Assembly: GCF_021347895.1 (NCBI RefSeq)
Contig: NC_067127.1
Span: 11,628,984 to 11,692,983 of the forward strand
Source of the DNA: Acanthochromis polyacanthus
Taxonomy: Eukaryota; Chordata; Actinopteri; Pomacentridae
Direction of reading: 5' to 3'
DNA length: 64,000 nucleotides
Part shown: one piece after another, positions 39,190-53,300 of the stretch
How the letters are laid out: the number at the start of each line of letters is the position of its first letter
Numbering within the stretch: the stretch's first letter is position 1
Notes under the pieces: generated by a model
The model's database searches: none
Seen by the model: only the letters and a program-made list of their open reading frames with translations
Told to the model about the DNA's origin: nothing
Made by a program: the position numbers and the translations under genes

Positions 39190-39449
39190 TGAAGAGTTCA
39201 TTTGCAAAAACAGATAACTCTGTTTTGATAAATTGTCAGAAAACCTTATATTTTATTGTTTACTTGAGATAATATCAATCAAACTGAAGATTTGACTCAG
39301 TAGAAAAATACATGACAAAATATAGAATAAATAAATTATTAGGGTTATTATTATTATTATTATTATTATTATCTAAAGTAACCAATAAAATATGAGTTTT
39401 CTGAAAATTTATAAAACGGAGTTATCTGTTTTTGCAAATGAACTCTTCA
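39190..39449. mobile_element. Foldback MITE, 260 bp
   Basis: Two arms of about 85 bp are inverted copies. The outer 31 bp, containing gaagagttcatttgcaaaaa, are identical, and similarity continues more loosely inwards through cttatattttattg. The centre holds an (ATT)n run at about 39,345-39,371. No coding capacity. It is a miniature inverted-repeat element of a type frequent in fish. Confidence 0.8.
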
Positions 39450-40594
39450 AATCTGAGCTCAGATATTTTTAGCGTGTCAAATAACGCAAAGCTTTTTGAT
39501 CCGTCTTGGCCTTGTCCTCTAGCTGGGATTGATCCTTTTCTCAGCAAAGCCTTCAGCTTATGTCTCCGGTGACCTATTTGCTTTACATCCTTTGTACATA
39601 CAGCGTGTAAGCCCCGCAGACAAGCTCGTGGTTTGAATACAAATAAACTGTTCAATAACACAGTCTGCCTCAAGTGCATCAAGTAGCCATCTATCAAATT
39701 TAGTTTTCTCTCTAAATGCAAAGACAGAGGCAATTAGATTTAAGCTGAAATGTGGAAATCGAGTGTGCCGTCATCGCTACAGTGTCTCATGAGAATACCA
39801 GATACGGCAACGGGCTCCACAGTGGAAGCACGAAAATGAGACAAAATACAAAAAAGAGAAGAGGAAATGAATTGTGAGTGACTATAAGAGAGAGAGAGAT
39901 GACAAGGCAAAGTGAAGGATTCCAGGAGGCACCTACACCAATCTCAGAGGTAGATGGCTAATTAATCTCTCAGCAGGAGTGAAATGCCAAATACTGAACC
40001 TCAGACCCAAGACAGCGTTGAGCAGGAAGAGGAGGAGGTGGATAAAACATCAACAGGAAAGGAGGGAAACTGCAAAATATAATGAGCGGAAGAAAACTTG
40101 GAGAAATAACAAGTGCATGCCAAACAATGGCACAGATCACAACGTTTAGGATGTATGAGTATCGTCGCTGGTGCTGAGATGATGGGATGCAGGCGAAACC
40201 TCTGTTCTTTCAGCTGCTTGTTACTCGACAAGGCAGCATATTGTTGATGATGAGATGAGTCGGATGTTAGGAAAATGACAAAAGAAAAGAAGGATGACTG
40301 GAGAGATGGGTACTTGAAAGGTACTCAAGTTGTGTTTTGAAGCATCAGTAATGTGTATCTAGTGCTGTCAAACCAATTGTGTAACTTGCACAAATGTAGT
40401 TCGTGCTGGATGTTATGTTGTGGTCAGCAGAGGCCCCAGCTGTCACAAGAAAGGACTATTTCACTGAATTATAATTAGCTATAGTCAAAATACATTTCCA
40501 AGTTTACTTAATATTGTAATCACATAATAATCATATTGTTAAATTATGTAAATACTGAATAAATCTGAATCCTTATGGTGTGGTAGAATAAATT
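39450..40594. other. Unannotated DNA
   Basis: No feature recognised beyond a short AG tract near 39,890. Confidence 0.4.
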
Positions 40595-41400
40595 TAGTCA
40601 CACCTGGTTTTATTCATTTATTTTTTAATCATCAATCTGCACTCAGTAACTCAAAATGACAAAGCTTAGTAAAAGCACGTTTTTAGAAAGTTTTGCAAAC
40701 TTATCGAGAATCTGGATCAGAAAACCATCATTTATAAAAAGGTTTGGGACCTTGACCTCAGTACTTTGTAAAAGCCCATTGGAAAGCAAGTGGCTTTGAG
40801 TCTTCTTGGATAAGTCTCTGCAGGATTTGCACACCTGGATTTAGGCAGTTTGTCCCTTTCTTCCTGGCAGAGTCTCTCAGTCTTCATCAGAGTGTATGGG
40901 AAGCATCTGTGCACTGCTATCTGCAGGGCTCTCCACAGATGTTCTGTGAGCTTTATTTCTGGGCTTTGGCTGAGTCACTTAAGGGAAGTCAGTGACTTGT
41001 CCTGAAACCACCTCAGCGTTGTCTGGGCTGGATGCTTTGGGTCACAGTCATGCTGAAAGGTAAAATCTTACCCCAGCTTCAGTGTCCTGCTCACTGGAGC
41101 AAGTTGTCTTGCTGCACTCAACTCCCCTTTGTACTGGCCAGCCTTCCTGCCCCTGCTGCTGAAAAACACTGCTAAGGTATGATGCTGCCACCACCATGCT
41201 TCACAATAGGGATGTTATTATACCTTCCTACAAAGAGTTCCTTGGCCTTCATGATTTGGTGTTTGTCATGACATGAAGTGTGAGTTTAACCTGATATACA
41301 CAGGTATGTGCCTTCTGAGCTATGTCCAACTATTTCAATTTTGGTAGACTCTAAGCTGAAGACACATCTCAAGGAATTAGTTAATTAAAGTAAACAAGAT
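40595..41400 (-). mobile_element. Tc1/mariner transposon relic, internally deleted
   Basis: Translated on the minus strand, the frame at about 40,732-40,914 reads CANPAETYPRRLKAT near its end, like the transposase C-terminus. DNA phrases in order (ctcagtactttgtaaaagc, ctctccacagatgttctgtg, gatgctgccaccaccatgct) follow a well-known fish Tc1-type element. From about 41,250 the sequence jumps to the region upstream of the transposase start (acatctcaaggaattag), so the N-terminal half is deleted. Frameshifts and stops throughout make it inactive. Confidence 0.85.
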
Positions 41401-42383
41401 GGACCTGACCAGTTTGTAGTTCTACAACAAACTGTTATAAAACTTTGACAGATTAATGAGTTATATTTTTGATTCTTGGTAAATTTTCAAAACTATTCTA
41501 AAATCATGCTCTCAGTCTGTCATTAGTACTTACAGAGCTATATGGAATATGGCAATTTTGTTTATTAAAACCTTATTTTTTCCAAGCAGCCTTCTTCAAC
41601 TTATACATCTTATACATTGATAAGCTTAAATCTTTAACATGATATTCATGTAAGATTTCATAAATTGATGTCATTAACTTTACCAGAGTGCATAAGTTTG
41701 TTGGTGTACCCTTTTATCAATATTTGGCTGCTGCTAATATAATCTCCTGCCAGCAACATCTATGATTTCAGCTGATTAAATAGTCTATCAGTGCTGGCTG
41801 AAACTGCATGGCCACCTATATTCATATTTTTCATTACTCCTTGCTATAAAATAAGCAAGAAAAAATGTAAAGATTCCACGTGAGTTTCATTAGCGTGAGA
41901 GCATAGCGAATATGGAACTGGATCCAAAACGGAACAAGCTATCAAAACACAACCCCAATCATCACATATTGAATAGTAGACGTTCCAGTAAGGTGCAGTT
42001 TTTTTGCAGGGCTGTTGTGTTGAAAGGCTTCAGATTTTTACAGGTGTTCATGCTGTTGTTTGAAATCACTATAATCCACACAAATGCAGAACAGGGAGAA
42101 TAAAAATAGAATCAGATTGAGACAGATTGGAAGAAATATAGACGGAGAAAATGTAAAAATCGTATGAAATATGTGAATGATTTCAGCTGCTTTTTCACCA
42201 TGCATCTTACCCATGTATTCTGCTGTAACCCCGCATGCTGTGTATATACTTATTCACTCTCACATGAGAAAACACACACATCAACAAGAGTATGAGAAGC
42301 CATCCATCACCAGGAAGACACTGCAAAGGCAGGCTGGCAACAGAGAATATGAAATCTATTTCTTGTGAGGATGATAGTCTGAG
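41401..42383. other. Unannotated DNA
   Basis: No gene or named repeat recognised. Confidence 0.4.
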
Positions 42384-42404
42384 ACACACACACACACACA
42401 CACA
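42384..42404. repeat. Short CA microsatellite
   Basis: About 10 CA units. Confidence 0.9.
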
Positions 42405-42898
42405 GTGGTGTGCGCACAGCTGTGTCATACAAGTCAAATACATCAAGTCATCATGCTGTGACTGGGAAAAAAACACCCAGGTGCATCTTTCATTGGGCTG
42501 CTGACTGTTCCCCAGACGGTCTTTGTTGACACTGTACTATACTTGATGAATATCACACACTCAAACAGACACGCACACATGTCTGCACAAATGAACACAG
42601 ATAAGCCCCTCTGAGACTGTGGAACCAAACATTAAAGAGGGGGCCCTTGGTAGCAGATAATAATAGAACGCACACAGACAGACACGAGTCAAGCACGCAC
42701 AAACATGCATAGAAGAGATGCAACACATCCAGGCCTATTAATGTTAATGCTATACATTTATATGCAAAGAGATGTGTGCTTTGATCACAGGAGAAGCATT
42801 GACAAATTGCATCTTGTAGGCAAATAGTGTGATAGCGTTTTTGTAATTACCAGAGGCTATCACTGTAGATTGTGATCCATGCATAATGCACGCACTCC
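42405..42898. other. Unannotated DNA between CA repeats
   Basis: No gene or named repeat recognised. It contains scattered short CA- and GACA-rich words but no tract long enough to list. Confidence 0.4.
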
Positions 42899-42899
42899 A

Positions 42900-42932
<33 letters not shown>

Positions 42933-42938
42933 CACACA

Positions 42939-43004
<66 letters not shown>

Positions 43005-43016
43005 GACAGACACACA
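42899..43016. repeat. CA microsatellite with CG and GACA interruptions
   Basis: The CA run is broken by a cgca and a gaca, and ends in gacagacagaca. The interruptions suggest an older, more stable tract. Confidence 0.95.
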
Positions 43017-43546
43017 CTCATCAGGCACTAGAGCTGTGAGCAGGCTATCACTCTGGCCCATCAGCTGTAATAGGTTTTCACAAACACCATCACCAACCAA
43101 GCACACACAAGCGTAGTCACACCTGAGGGGATTCATTCTGCTGTTGCTATTTTTGGCCGTGAATGAATCCTATCTTTCATAACTTGCATTATTCAAACAA
43201 AATCCAAAAAACCCTCTGATTGAGAGAGTGTCGGTGAATGCCACTGGGTTCTGGGATATGCAAATGATTTCTCTTCAGAGTCGTGTCTCCACACACACTC
43301 ACACACCAAGTATCTGAGCCATAGGCAGAGCTGTCCACATGACAAACGAGGCTCTGAACCCAGGGCTATTCAGAAAGGTCTGCAGCCAGACAACAGAGAG
43401 GGAAACCCCACCACTCCCCTCCTCGTCTGCACCTGTCCCCACCTCCACACTCTCGCTTCCTCTTTTATTTCTTCTCTTTCTTTCAGAGTGTTCCATTGCT
43501 GTGACAGTTCAAAATCATTACTTGGCTCCCTTGTAGATAATTGATC

Positions 43547-43547
<1 letters not shown>
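43017..43547. other. Unannotated DNA
   Basis: No gene recognised between the two microsatellites. A pyrimidine-rich tract lies at about 43,405-43,485. Confidence 0.4.
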
Positions 43548-43548
<1 letters not shown>

Positions 43549-43588
<40 letters not shown>

Positions 43589-43589
43589 T

Positions 43590-43682
<93 letters not shown>
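43549..43682. repeat. TG microsatellite
   Basis: About 67 TG units with two TATG interruptions in the first third. Confidence 0.97.
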
Positions 43683-43683
<1 letters not shown>

Positions 43684-46384
43684 CATTGTGAGTCTGCATA
43701 TGTGTGTGGCAACTTGCAAGTTAGGTTTTGAATTCGGAAAGTTCATCAAGCTCTCTAAAGTCAAGATTTATTTTCTAATAAGGTCCACAAGCTCCAGAAA
43801 TGAAGAAAGGAATTTTAGAACTTCACATTCAGTTTCTACTTCAGCAATTCTATTAATACTGTAGCAATCATCTTCCTTTTTATCATTATCAATATGAAAC
43901 GACCAAAGAACGTCAACCTCTGCAAAACAGGATTCAGACAAATTGTGTCATATACTGTGTATCTTCCATGTCTTTCATTTCCTCTATATACATAATTTTG
44001 CAATTTCCTTCACAGTCTACATTTGTGCCACCAAGTAAACATCGCCTGGCTGTGACTCAGCTGCTAATGTGAGACGTCTGACGTATTAATTTCAAGGTGA
44101 GCATTAGGATTTGCATCACTGATCCTCAAGTCCACATGTGCAACTGTGTCTCACAAGCTAAACTGCTTTCTCAATTATGTTTTGAAGGACTTTTTTTTCT
44201 TCTAGTGAGGTAACAGATGGAGTAGGAAATATTTCCATTTGCAAGAAAGACACAAAGTGTGTGTTCAGAGGATGGAGAAATCACGGTGGCATTTGTGCAA
44301 CACAAAAATGTCCTGTGTTGGAACATTAGTTCATGACTTAAGTAAAAATTTTCACTCAATGTTTAGTTTACAAATCCAATCCATTTGTTTTTAGGTTTAG
44401 GGAAATACCATTGTTTGAGTCAAAATTTATGAAATTTCTTCTCCATTTTTTTGGGTTACCATCGTGACAAATCGTGTCCCGCAAATTACACGACTGGTTG
44501 GATGAAAAGGAGAGAAAGCTGGAGAGTGGAGTTGATTTAAAGCGTATTTTCTAATACATCACAAACAAAATGGTGGAGAAAATATGTCTCCCCCCAAAAA
44601 TCTTTCTGAATGCAGTTTAGTTGTATAGGAAGACAAGGCTAACACGTGTCCTTAAGGAAGATGCTGAACCCCGTTAAGTCCTGATTATTAGACAAAGACA
44701 TTGTGCATTAGCTTCACCATTATCATTATGAGCGTATACAGGCAGGTAAATGAGTACAGGTGTTGGATATAGACAGTCCATTTACTCGGAATAATTGTTT
44801 GATTAGAGTCAAATTATGGTCCAGGCTTTTGACGCATGAAGGAATTATTTGAACACAGAAAATGTCTTTTTAAGGTCTTCAGCTCACAAGAGTCTGAAAG
44901 TGAATAGACAGAGCAGATATGCATAACAGCAACCTGGAACACATTTTAATACTTCTCAAAATGGACACATATCTTCTTCCTGTACACCACATTAGATGTC
45001 CACACGCAGAGATGTGTTCAGACATGTGTTGCTGTTATATGCAGGGCCTGTTTGGTCAGACATTGCACATGAGCTGTACACCAACATCAGTTACATGATG
45101 TAATTTCTGTTACGCTGACTCAGCAAAACTATAATTTGAGCTTCAAGTCAATTTTCCTCTGTCTCATATGCATTGATTATGCAAAACATTATACATTGAT
45201 TATGTATTTGGCTGTGTGTCAAATACACTCTGCATCATAGTATGCTGTAGGCATTTTACTCAGTTGAATGAATACGTTGCCCTGAGACATGTATCACTTG
45301 TTCAATTAATGTCCCATCAGAAATGATAAACAAAGGTTTACTCTGGAAAATGAATAAATGTGGGTCCATGTATTTTGTCTCTGCCTCTATAGAGATCATC
45401 ATTAGAGCAGTGCATTTAATTATCTCTTTCAGTACATGTAGGACATTCACTCAACTACTTCCTCCTTAGTTGTTATAGTTTTAAAGTAACTTTTTCAGCG
45501 TGCACATGGCCGAGGGATATGCTTCAATAAAACTCATTTCTGAGTCTCCAAATCAAATGTGACATATCACACTAAGCCTCTGACTGACGTGATCTTACAT
45601 AACACACGTAGCTCTTCTCATTAGCGTAATGAGGAATTGGCTGTTGGCTTTAAACACACAAAGGATTCGTAAGGAAAGTCTTCAGCGGACCCGTCAGGAC
45701 TCCTCTTCATTGCCTGACAGAAACTTAACATCATCGGACTTCATGTTCCATAGTTTCCTACTTTAGCTCGTTTCGCATGAGGACTGAGCTGCAGGGGCTT
45801 GCATTAAATGGAAGGCTTAAATGTCACGTTACTAGATTGACTTCTATAAAATTCATTGCAGGCAAAGGATGTTAATGGCCTGGAAATGTCACTCATACAC
45901 AGTCTATCCATGTGCAGTGATTTCCAGAGGACCATGGAAATATGGCTGGGTGGAGATGAGGGGCTGCCGCTTTGAATGGAACCCATAAACACAAAGATCG
46001 CATCTCAGCCGCCGCCACGCTTATCTGCCTGAAGTGTCTTGGGGGGGAAGGAATGGAGAAATGTCTACTTTATATTTATATGCATGACAGTTTGTTCTGC
46101 GTATATATGTGTGTGTGTGTATGTGGTGGTGGAGCTTGAGGGTAACTTACAATGATTGCACCCAGTTGTCTCTACGTTTTTTCTAACATGCAAAAGGCTT
46201 AAAATAAATTCAGAATATGTTGTCTGTTTCTCACTGTTTCTGCTTTACGCCTACTTTGACTACAGAACCATAGATTTTGCTAGTCATTGAATAATCTGTA
46301 AATTGTGGTGAGAATAATGTGGAGCATAAGGTCACATTTTTAGATTGATTGTTTTGTCTGACCAACAGTCTAAAACCCAAAGTT
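43683..46384. other. Unannotated DNA
   Basis: No gene recognised. The stretch 45,590-46,040 has balanced composition and few simple repeats and ends in gccgccgccacgc, but nothing identifies it. Confidence 0.4.
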
Positions 46385-46660
46385 CTAGTTCTTCTTCTTC
46401 TTCTTCTTCTTCTAGTTCTAGTTCTTCTTCTTCTTCTAGTTCTTCTAATTCTAGTTCTTCTAGTTCTTCTTCTAGTTCTAGTTGTTCTAGTTCTTCTTCT
46501 TCTAGTTCTTCTAATTCTAGTTCTTCTAGTTCTTCTTCTAGTTCTTCTAATTCTAGTTCTTCTAGTTCTTCTTCTAGTTCTAGTTGTTCTAGTTCTTCTT
46601 CTTCTAGTTATTCTAGTTCTTCTTCTTCTTCTAGTTCTTATTCTTCTAGTTCTTCCTATA
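46385..46660. repeat. TTC / TAGTTC compound repeat
   Basis: Runs of TTC are interrupted by TAGTTC, TAATTC and GTTGTTC at semi-regular intervals. A segment of about 99 bp containing taattctagttcttc recurs, showing a second-order period. It gives poly-Ser and poly-Leu/Val frames only. Confidence 0.9.
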
Positions 46661-47108
46661 GGGAAACCCTTAAATAACAGATTGTGTGTATATGTGTGTG
46701 TATGGGTAAATGGGAAACACTGTAAAGCATATTTGCTTCAGCCCCATACAATAGATCCAGTTATAGAACTCCATCTGTCAGCTGCTGTCAACATTTACAC
46801 ATGCACTGATTAACGTTTGTGCCATGAAAACATAATGTTGCTGTTGGACTATGTGATTTTGATGCGGAAGTAGTCAGAGCAGAATAAGGTGTTTAACAGC
46901 ATGAGTGAGTCTACAGTGTACTGTGTCAGTTTGTTCATCTGTTATCTAGATAGCACAGAGGCACACGGAAATAAAATCCAATGGACAGATGTTACCACCA
47001 AAGTTTTCTTCAAAGAACATTTTTAATGATGTTATTTGTAGCTTAAAATATACATTTTTCTTAAATATATAATTTCAATTCCAATTTAAAAGGTGAATAA
47101 TGCATGCT
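46661..47108. other. Unannotated DNA
   Basis: No gene or repeat recognised. Confidence 0.4.
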
Positions 47109-47342
47109 GGGCAGCACGGTGGTGTACTAACCTCTGTTGCCTCTCAGCCAGAGGGCTCATGGTCGCTGAATTGATGATTCTAAGTTGGCTGCAGCTGGGA
47201 AAAGTAAGTGGTTCTGGTTGTTTGTGTCTATGTTTAGCCTTGTGATGGACTGGCGACCTGTCCAGGGTGTTTACTGCCTTTCCAAGCACCAGCCCCCTCT
47301 GTGACCCTCCACAGCAAAAAGCAGGTATAGCAAATGAATGGA
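47109..47342 (+). mobile_element. tRNA-headed SINE-like element, shortened copy
   Basis: Starts with gggcagcacggtggtgtact and cctctgttgcctctcagcc, later has gatggactggcgacctgtcc and agggtgt, and ends near gcaaatgaatgga. It is the same family as 32,457-32,782, but the B-box region and the block with gtttgcatgttctccc are deleted. Confidence 0.7.
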
Positions 47343-50300
47343 TTGCATCATGTCACACTGGCTGCCTTTATTCAGGCAGTTCGGCATTTGCTTGTTATTC
47401 ATAACGGCGCAGCAGATCTAAAGCAGGCCGTACACCTATTTCTTTCCCCCCATGCCACAAATCAACAAATTAAAGCAGAACATATTGGAGGGTTGTACTT
47501 TGCAGACAAAGCAATGTCTGAGGAAGCAGATTTTTACTCCATTAAAATCAAATTAAACTGGATAAAGTGACAAAGTCCTCGTCTCCTGCAAGCACGAACC
47601 AAAACGCAACAGCTACAAACCGTCAAATCACATGTTGTACTCATGTTTTAATCATTTTTGACAATTTCTGAATATTTCCAGGAATCCTTTTCAACAAAAC
47701 TGACCATCTAGTTCAGTATCCTCCAAACTGGTTAATAACTCATGCAGGCACTCTGATCTCAGTCCTTCCCACAACACACACAAGACAGCATGTTTTCCTT
47801 TGCTCTATGCAATATCCATGAGGGTTTGCAAAGAAAAAAACACTTCAAATCAAGACTCAAAGTAGGTCAAATGCTCTTTTTTATGGTTTTTGATTGTCTA
47901 TGACAGCAATTTCGCAAACAAGATAAAAAGCCTTGTTGTATGGTTTATTGTTTGCATATTAGAGGATGAGGAGGCTCAGGAGACCGAGGCAAAGAATAGA
48001 ACACAACAAACCGTAATGCACAAGACATCGTAGATTTCTTTGGGCATTATTTATCACTCCTCACCATTTCATATTGTAAGCTGTGAGCAGATTTGTGGTT
48101 CAGTTTGTACTTTGATTTTCTGTTTTTTTTTTTGTATTTTCTCACAAATGCAATGTACATGATCTTCTGTGGCATTGATCGCAGGCACTGTTTCACACAG
48201 GCAATAAAAGACTCACACGACAGTCTTAAAGTGTTATGAACAGATGAGCAAATACAAAAGATGAAAGAGACGAATCAGCGAGCCAGGAGATAGAAAGAGT
48301 AGAGCAGAAAGTCTGGATGATAATAGACTTTGAAAGCAGAACATCACCTGTGACTCACTGCCATTTTTTTTGGCAGAATGCAAAGAGAAGACTAGGAGAG
48401 AGAGAAAGTTATGAGTTGTGCTCATATTTACGGGAGCAAAAAAAAAAAAGGTCAGGAGTTAAGGATGGGAATGATGGAGAATACAAGGCGCAGCACAGCA
48501 GGATGTGTCTCAAAAAATGGGCGACATTTTGTGAAGATGTATCATTCGACCTCTTAACAATCTGTCTTTCCATGCAGAAGTGAAGCGAGGCTGAGTATGG
48601 AGAGGAATTACACAACAAAAATTTAGTAGAGAAGTAAACAAGCTTCTGTCCTTTAGGAACTGTGTGCATGTTCAGTCAAAATTGCACTTGTTCATCAAAG
48701 CACCACCGGATTGTATCTGAAAAAAAAATCAATGTTTCAGATTTAACTTTAATAAAACCTATCACATCTAATTATATTGATTAGTCTTGTAATCAGAGGT
48801 CATAAATTCAGATGCCATTGATCTTCTGTACCAAAACAAAGAAGTGCACAGCGGCATCAATAATAATCATACACAGAACATTTATTAACTTCTCCTACTA
48901 ACCAACAATAACACCACAATGGAAAAAAGGCAAATCAGACGATGAAGGAATAATAAAGTTTAGCAATCATAGTATGCTACAGGAATAATAGTCGTCATCA
49001 TCACTAGAAGTAATTAATGACAGTGATAAATTAAGAGACATTTTGGAACCTTGAAGCCAAGTTTAATTTCTAAATTCACCCTTTTAGCAGACAGAAAGGC
49101 TGTGTTATTTGTCAGTCTTATGAATAGTTGCCGAGTCAGCGGTGACGTCAAGCAAAAGAGTAAAAGGTGCAGCTGCTTGTTGAAGTCGGTTCAGGAAGTG
49201 ACAGACTGGATTGGCATCTTTGGTTGGTACCAAATGGAAGAAAAATCGGATCCAGAGGAGAACCTTAAGCTGGAAAGAAGGAAAAAGCACTGTGCCTGTA
49301 ATGAAGTAAAAGTGCCCTTGAAGCAAAGAGTAGCAGAAATAGCGCACACGAAAAGCCCAAAGTTGCGTTCCAGTGACTATCTTTTATGCTAAAAGTGTTG
49401 GAGTGAAATTCAGATCTGCATCTAACCAATAGCAGATGAGTCCTTCCCTAGGGTTGGCAGTGACAGACAGATACATTGTCAAGGAGAGGTCAGAGGTCAA
49501 ACACCTTTAGAGCTGGTTTTAAGATAATTTTTGAAGTATTGAATATTGATATCAGTTTTGATCCCCAGGTGATTAACATGAGATCAAACATGACATCTTT
49601 GTATCTAACAGCTACTGAATATTAATCAATATTATTATTATTATTATTAGTATTTTAGCTAAAAAAAATCCACTGGTGCCACATTTCCTTATTTTTAGTT
49701 TTCAGCTTAGTTGTTGGGAGGAGAAGATGGAGCAGATGTTAAGGAATGCAGCTCCTTTGCTCTAGTGTTCTGTAGAGCTTCAGAAATGACACTTTGAGAC
49801 CTCATCGGCTCTTTTGTTTGTCCCCTGTTGTCTCCAAGACTGCATTAAATTGTGTTTTGACTGTAAACGACCAGCTGGTTTGTTACCTGATGCAGGGAAG
49901 AAATGTTTTACAGGTTGGTTGTCTTCTTAGAGTGACCCAAAAGAGTTATTAGCCATATTTTTCCGAAGTTTTCCACTTTCCTGCACCCTCTCCAAACAGC
50001 TTTACTTAACTTCTGTTGTTGTCAGTATCATCATATCTTTAGAAAGCAAAGCAACGATTCCAGTCAGTTCATTCATCTCTTAATTTAAATCTAACACAAT
50101 GCATCTTCAATGGAAGCCATTATTTTTCACCACAGTCTTCAATCCATCATGTGAAATTAACTTCATAAAAGGCTCTATCTGAATATCTGAATAGTCGCCT
50201 TTGTGTGAGACTAATTTTTAAAACACAATCAATAAGCAGGAGAACATTAATATTCTCATCATACTTCTTTCAATTAGCGGGTCTGCATTCATTGAAATTC

Positions 50301-53300
50301 TGTCCCTACCCTCTGTATGATTTTGATTCAGAAAGATTACTCTGAACAAATGCCACATCAGCATAATGGATTACATATAAACAACTCAGCACTCACACAC
50401 ATACATACACTTAGAAATCCATGAATAAGATAGATATGAGTACTGGAAATATTCCTTTTTCCTTGCATATTTAAAGGGAACACAGACTGAAAAATTACAG
50501 CAGCTGGAAGCAAAGTGAAATAAAAAGAAATTATTCACTCATTCACAGCAGAATCACACCAACCAGCAATCTTTGATCACACGTCTCCTATTAACACTCA
50601 TTAATCTGCCATCCAGTAAAATGCACCTTGTCTTATTTGCATTAAAACACTCCTCCCACGGACACCCCCTCCAGCTTCGTGCACTTTTACAGGCACACAC
50701 TGTGAGCACAGACACATACATGGAATTTCATCTACCCTGTGTGTGTGCCATTATGGACACCCAAGGACTTTTTTCTGCCCATTAAACCAGATTTACACCT
50801 CTTTCAGACCTCTTTCCTCAGGGCGTCCTGCTGTCCATTTTTTTTCCTTCGCATCTCATCAGTGCATTTCCTCCTGCTTTACACCTCCCATCTGCCTTTC
50901 TAATCTGCTCTCCTCTTCTCCACTCTGCGGAAACTCTTTACGAGCTATTTTCCTTCAGATTCCTGTGCTTCTGCTACTTTACTGCTCAGTTGTTTTGGAC
51001 GGCACACAGCACTAAAATAAAGGAAAGGTGTGGCAGGCTAATCATTACCCATCTTAATTCAGTACAGCCGCACAAAAAAGAGCCATGACAACAACAAAAA
51101 AATCAACTTTCTCTAAATGGAATCAAGGTTAATATTCCACATGCTGATTTTGTGGCAACACTTAACAGCTCTTAAATTCTTTGTCAGTCGGTCATTCTTT
51201 CTGTATTACTGTCTTGATGCATTAAACACAGAATTTAACCTCCACCTACAGATGTCAGTCTCTTTCTCTACCACGCAAGCTCTCACCCACATGCAGGCCC
51301 ACCTGTGCACTCCTTGACATGATTCCAGCTACAACAACCACTTGAAAGATTCCGCGAGATAGCAGCTGAAGAGCTGACTTCACTTTTTATAAACTTTTAA
51401 AAGTGTACATGACATAAACCCCAAGCGAAGCAGAAGCCATTGTCTAACCTCTCAAGATTAGCTCCGGTGGTGTTGGTTTCATTTGCAAATGAATTTACTT
51501 TCATAAATAAGTGCTGTAGGTGTGTAGTCATAGCAACATGACACTTTGCCGGCAGAGGATACTTTTTGTTTATCTGGCACCAACATTTCTCTCCCTATTT
51601 TGTTCTGAAAGTGTTATTGTATATGAGTCAATTTTGGTATCGGTATATTTAGATTCAACCTGTCTCCTTTGTTTTGAATGTTAGCTGCAACTCAGCATGT
51701 TGTACATTTAAAGGATGTGTAAAAAATATTATGTGCCCAACAACCTCAATCAAACTCGGCTGAATGATGTTGAACAGCTATACTGTTGTTGCTGTTAAGA
51801 GGTCTGATTACTGAAACTTCTTGTTCTGCAGCCACGCACTTCAATGAGAAGGCTTTCAAGTGCAACAGCTCGTGTGAGAGTGTAGGTGTGTGTAGGTGTA
51901 TCTGTTATTAAGTGCCACATTCAGAGCAATAAATAGAGTGGCTGCAATTGATAGCCCATTTAATACCACCTGGAACGGGGAGCTGTGTTGACACTGAAAT
52001 TGATGAAGGCTTTAATTGAACTAAACCCTCCATCTGCCTGCAACGCTGAAGACTAAATTTGCCCTTTAATTGCAATCAATAAAGCATCATGCATGTCTAT
52101 GTTCAAGCCAAAGTGTCCATGATCGTTCCCCAGCTCTACAATAAATGGAAGTCTTCACCCGCAAAAGGATATAATCAAAAAGTCAACATAAATTATCAGC
52201 ATCTTTACTCACTGTGCTGTTAGTGGTGGCATTCTGATTGTGTTCAGAGGCTTTAGTGGATGCATAAAAGGATGGGAATCTAGTCTGTTTAAGCACTTTC
52301 CATTTTGCACATTCATAATTTATGCACAGTATATTCAAAGCCAGACGTTGTGCAAAGGGAGGGGGGGATGTCTCACAAAAAGCATGTAGCCTCTAAATCA
52401 TTTACAGAAAATCATGAGACTTTGTGTGCTCAGCAGCAGACAGATAAGATGAAGCCTTTAACTATCCTGCAACTGTAATGTTCGTGATCATTGATGGAGG
52501 TAGCAGTGATGGCAACTGAGCAAATTTAGTGCTGATTGAGCACATGATTTTCAGGTTTTTATAGTTGTAAAACAACACTCACATATTCTCACCTTGCAAA
52601 GCTAATACAACTTCTACCGACACTGCATTAGAATTACTTTAAAATCATAATTCTGGTTTCTTGACAACCCAACTTCAAATATTCACCCTCTTTTTAGCTC
52701 TGTTTTGGTCTCCACTAAGCCCACAGGGAAAGCAGCTAAATGCTCCACTATGTTCACTAGCTAGTCATTGATAGTCATTAAACTGCTTGGTGCTATGGTT
52801 TTATTAGAACTTTTTCTCTACAACATCTGCCATGCTGCAGCTGGAAACAAGGCAAGACTGCACTGAAACAGTGTTGTTGAGACAATAAAAACAATGACCG
52901 GAAAATTCCCTGTGGCACAGAGGCTAAATGCAGCTTGGGGTGATATATCTCTGTGGATTTGTGACCATGAGCAACATCTGTTACAGTACATATAGCAATT
53001 TAATCTGCTGTTTATTTAGAAATATTTATTAGAGCAGCTTTTAAAATGTCTTAAATTAGCACCTACTGAGTGGATTTCATGTCTCAAAAACATGTAAATA
53101 TGTGGCTGTCTTCAGAATCACACAGTGCTGAATGTTCACTCTATGCAAAAGCTAAATTTTCCTCTCTAAGAATTTTTTTTTAAATTGAGTTGGGTAAAAT
53201 GAATGATTGCTGACCCTGGGGCGACTCACAGGTTAGACGTGAGCATGTTAAATGTCTGTCAACAGTAACTGCACCATTAGGACTTCGACAGTCAGACACG

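Noticed and set aside
46345..46677. Poly-Ser and poly-Leu/Val frames
   Set aside because: Direct translation of the TTC/TAGTTC microsatellite.
49051..49392. 113-codon plus-strand frame rich in Lys and Glu
   Set aside because: No family recognised, purine-rich DNA explains composition, and no splice or promoter context was seen.
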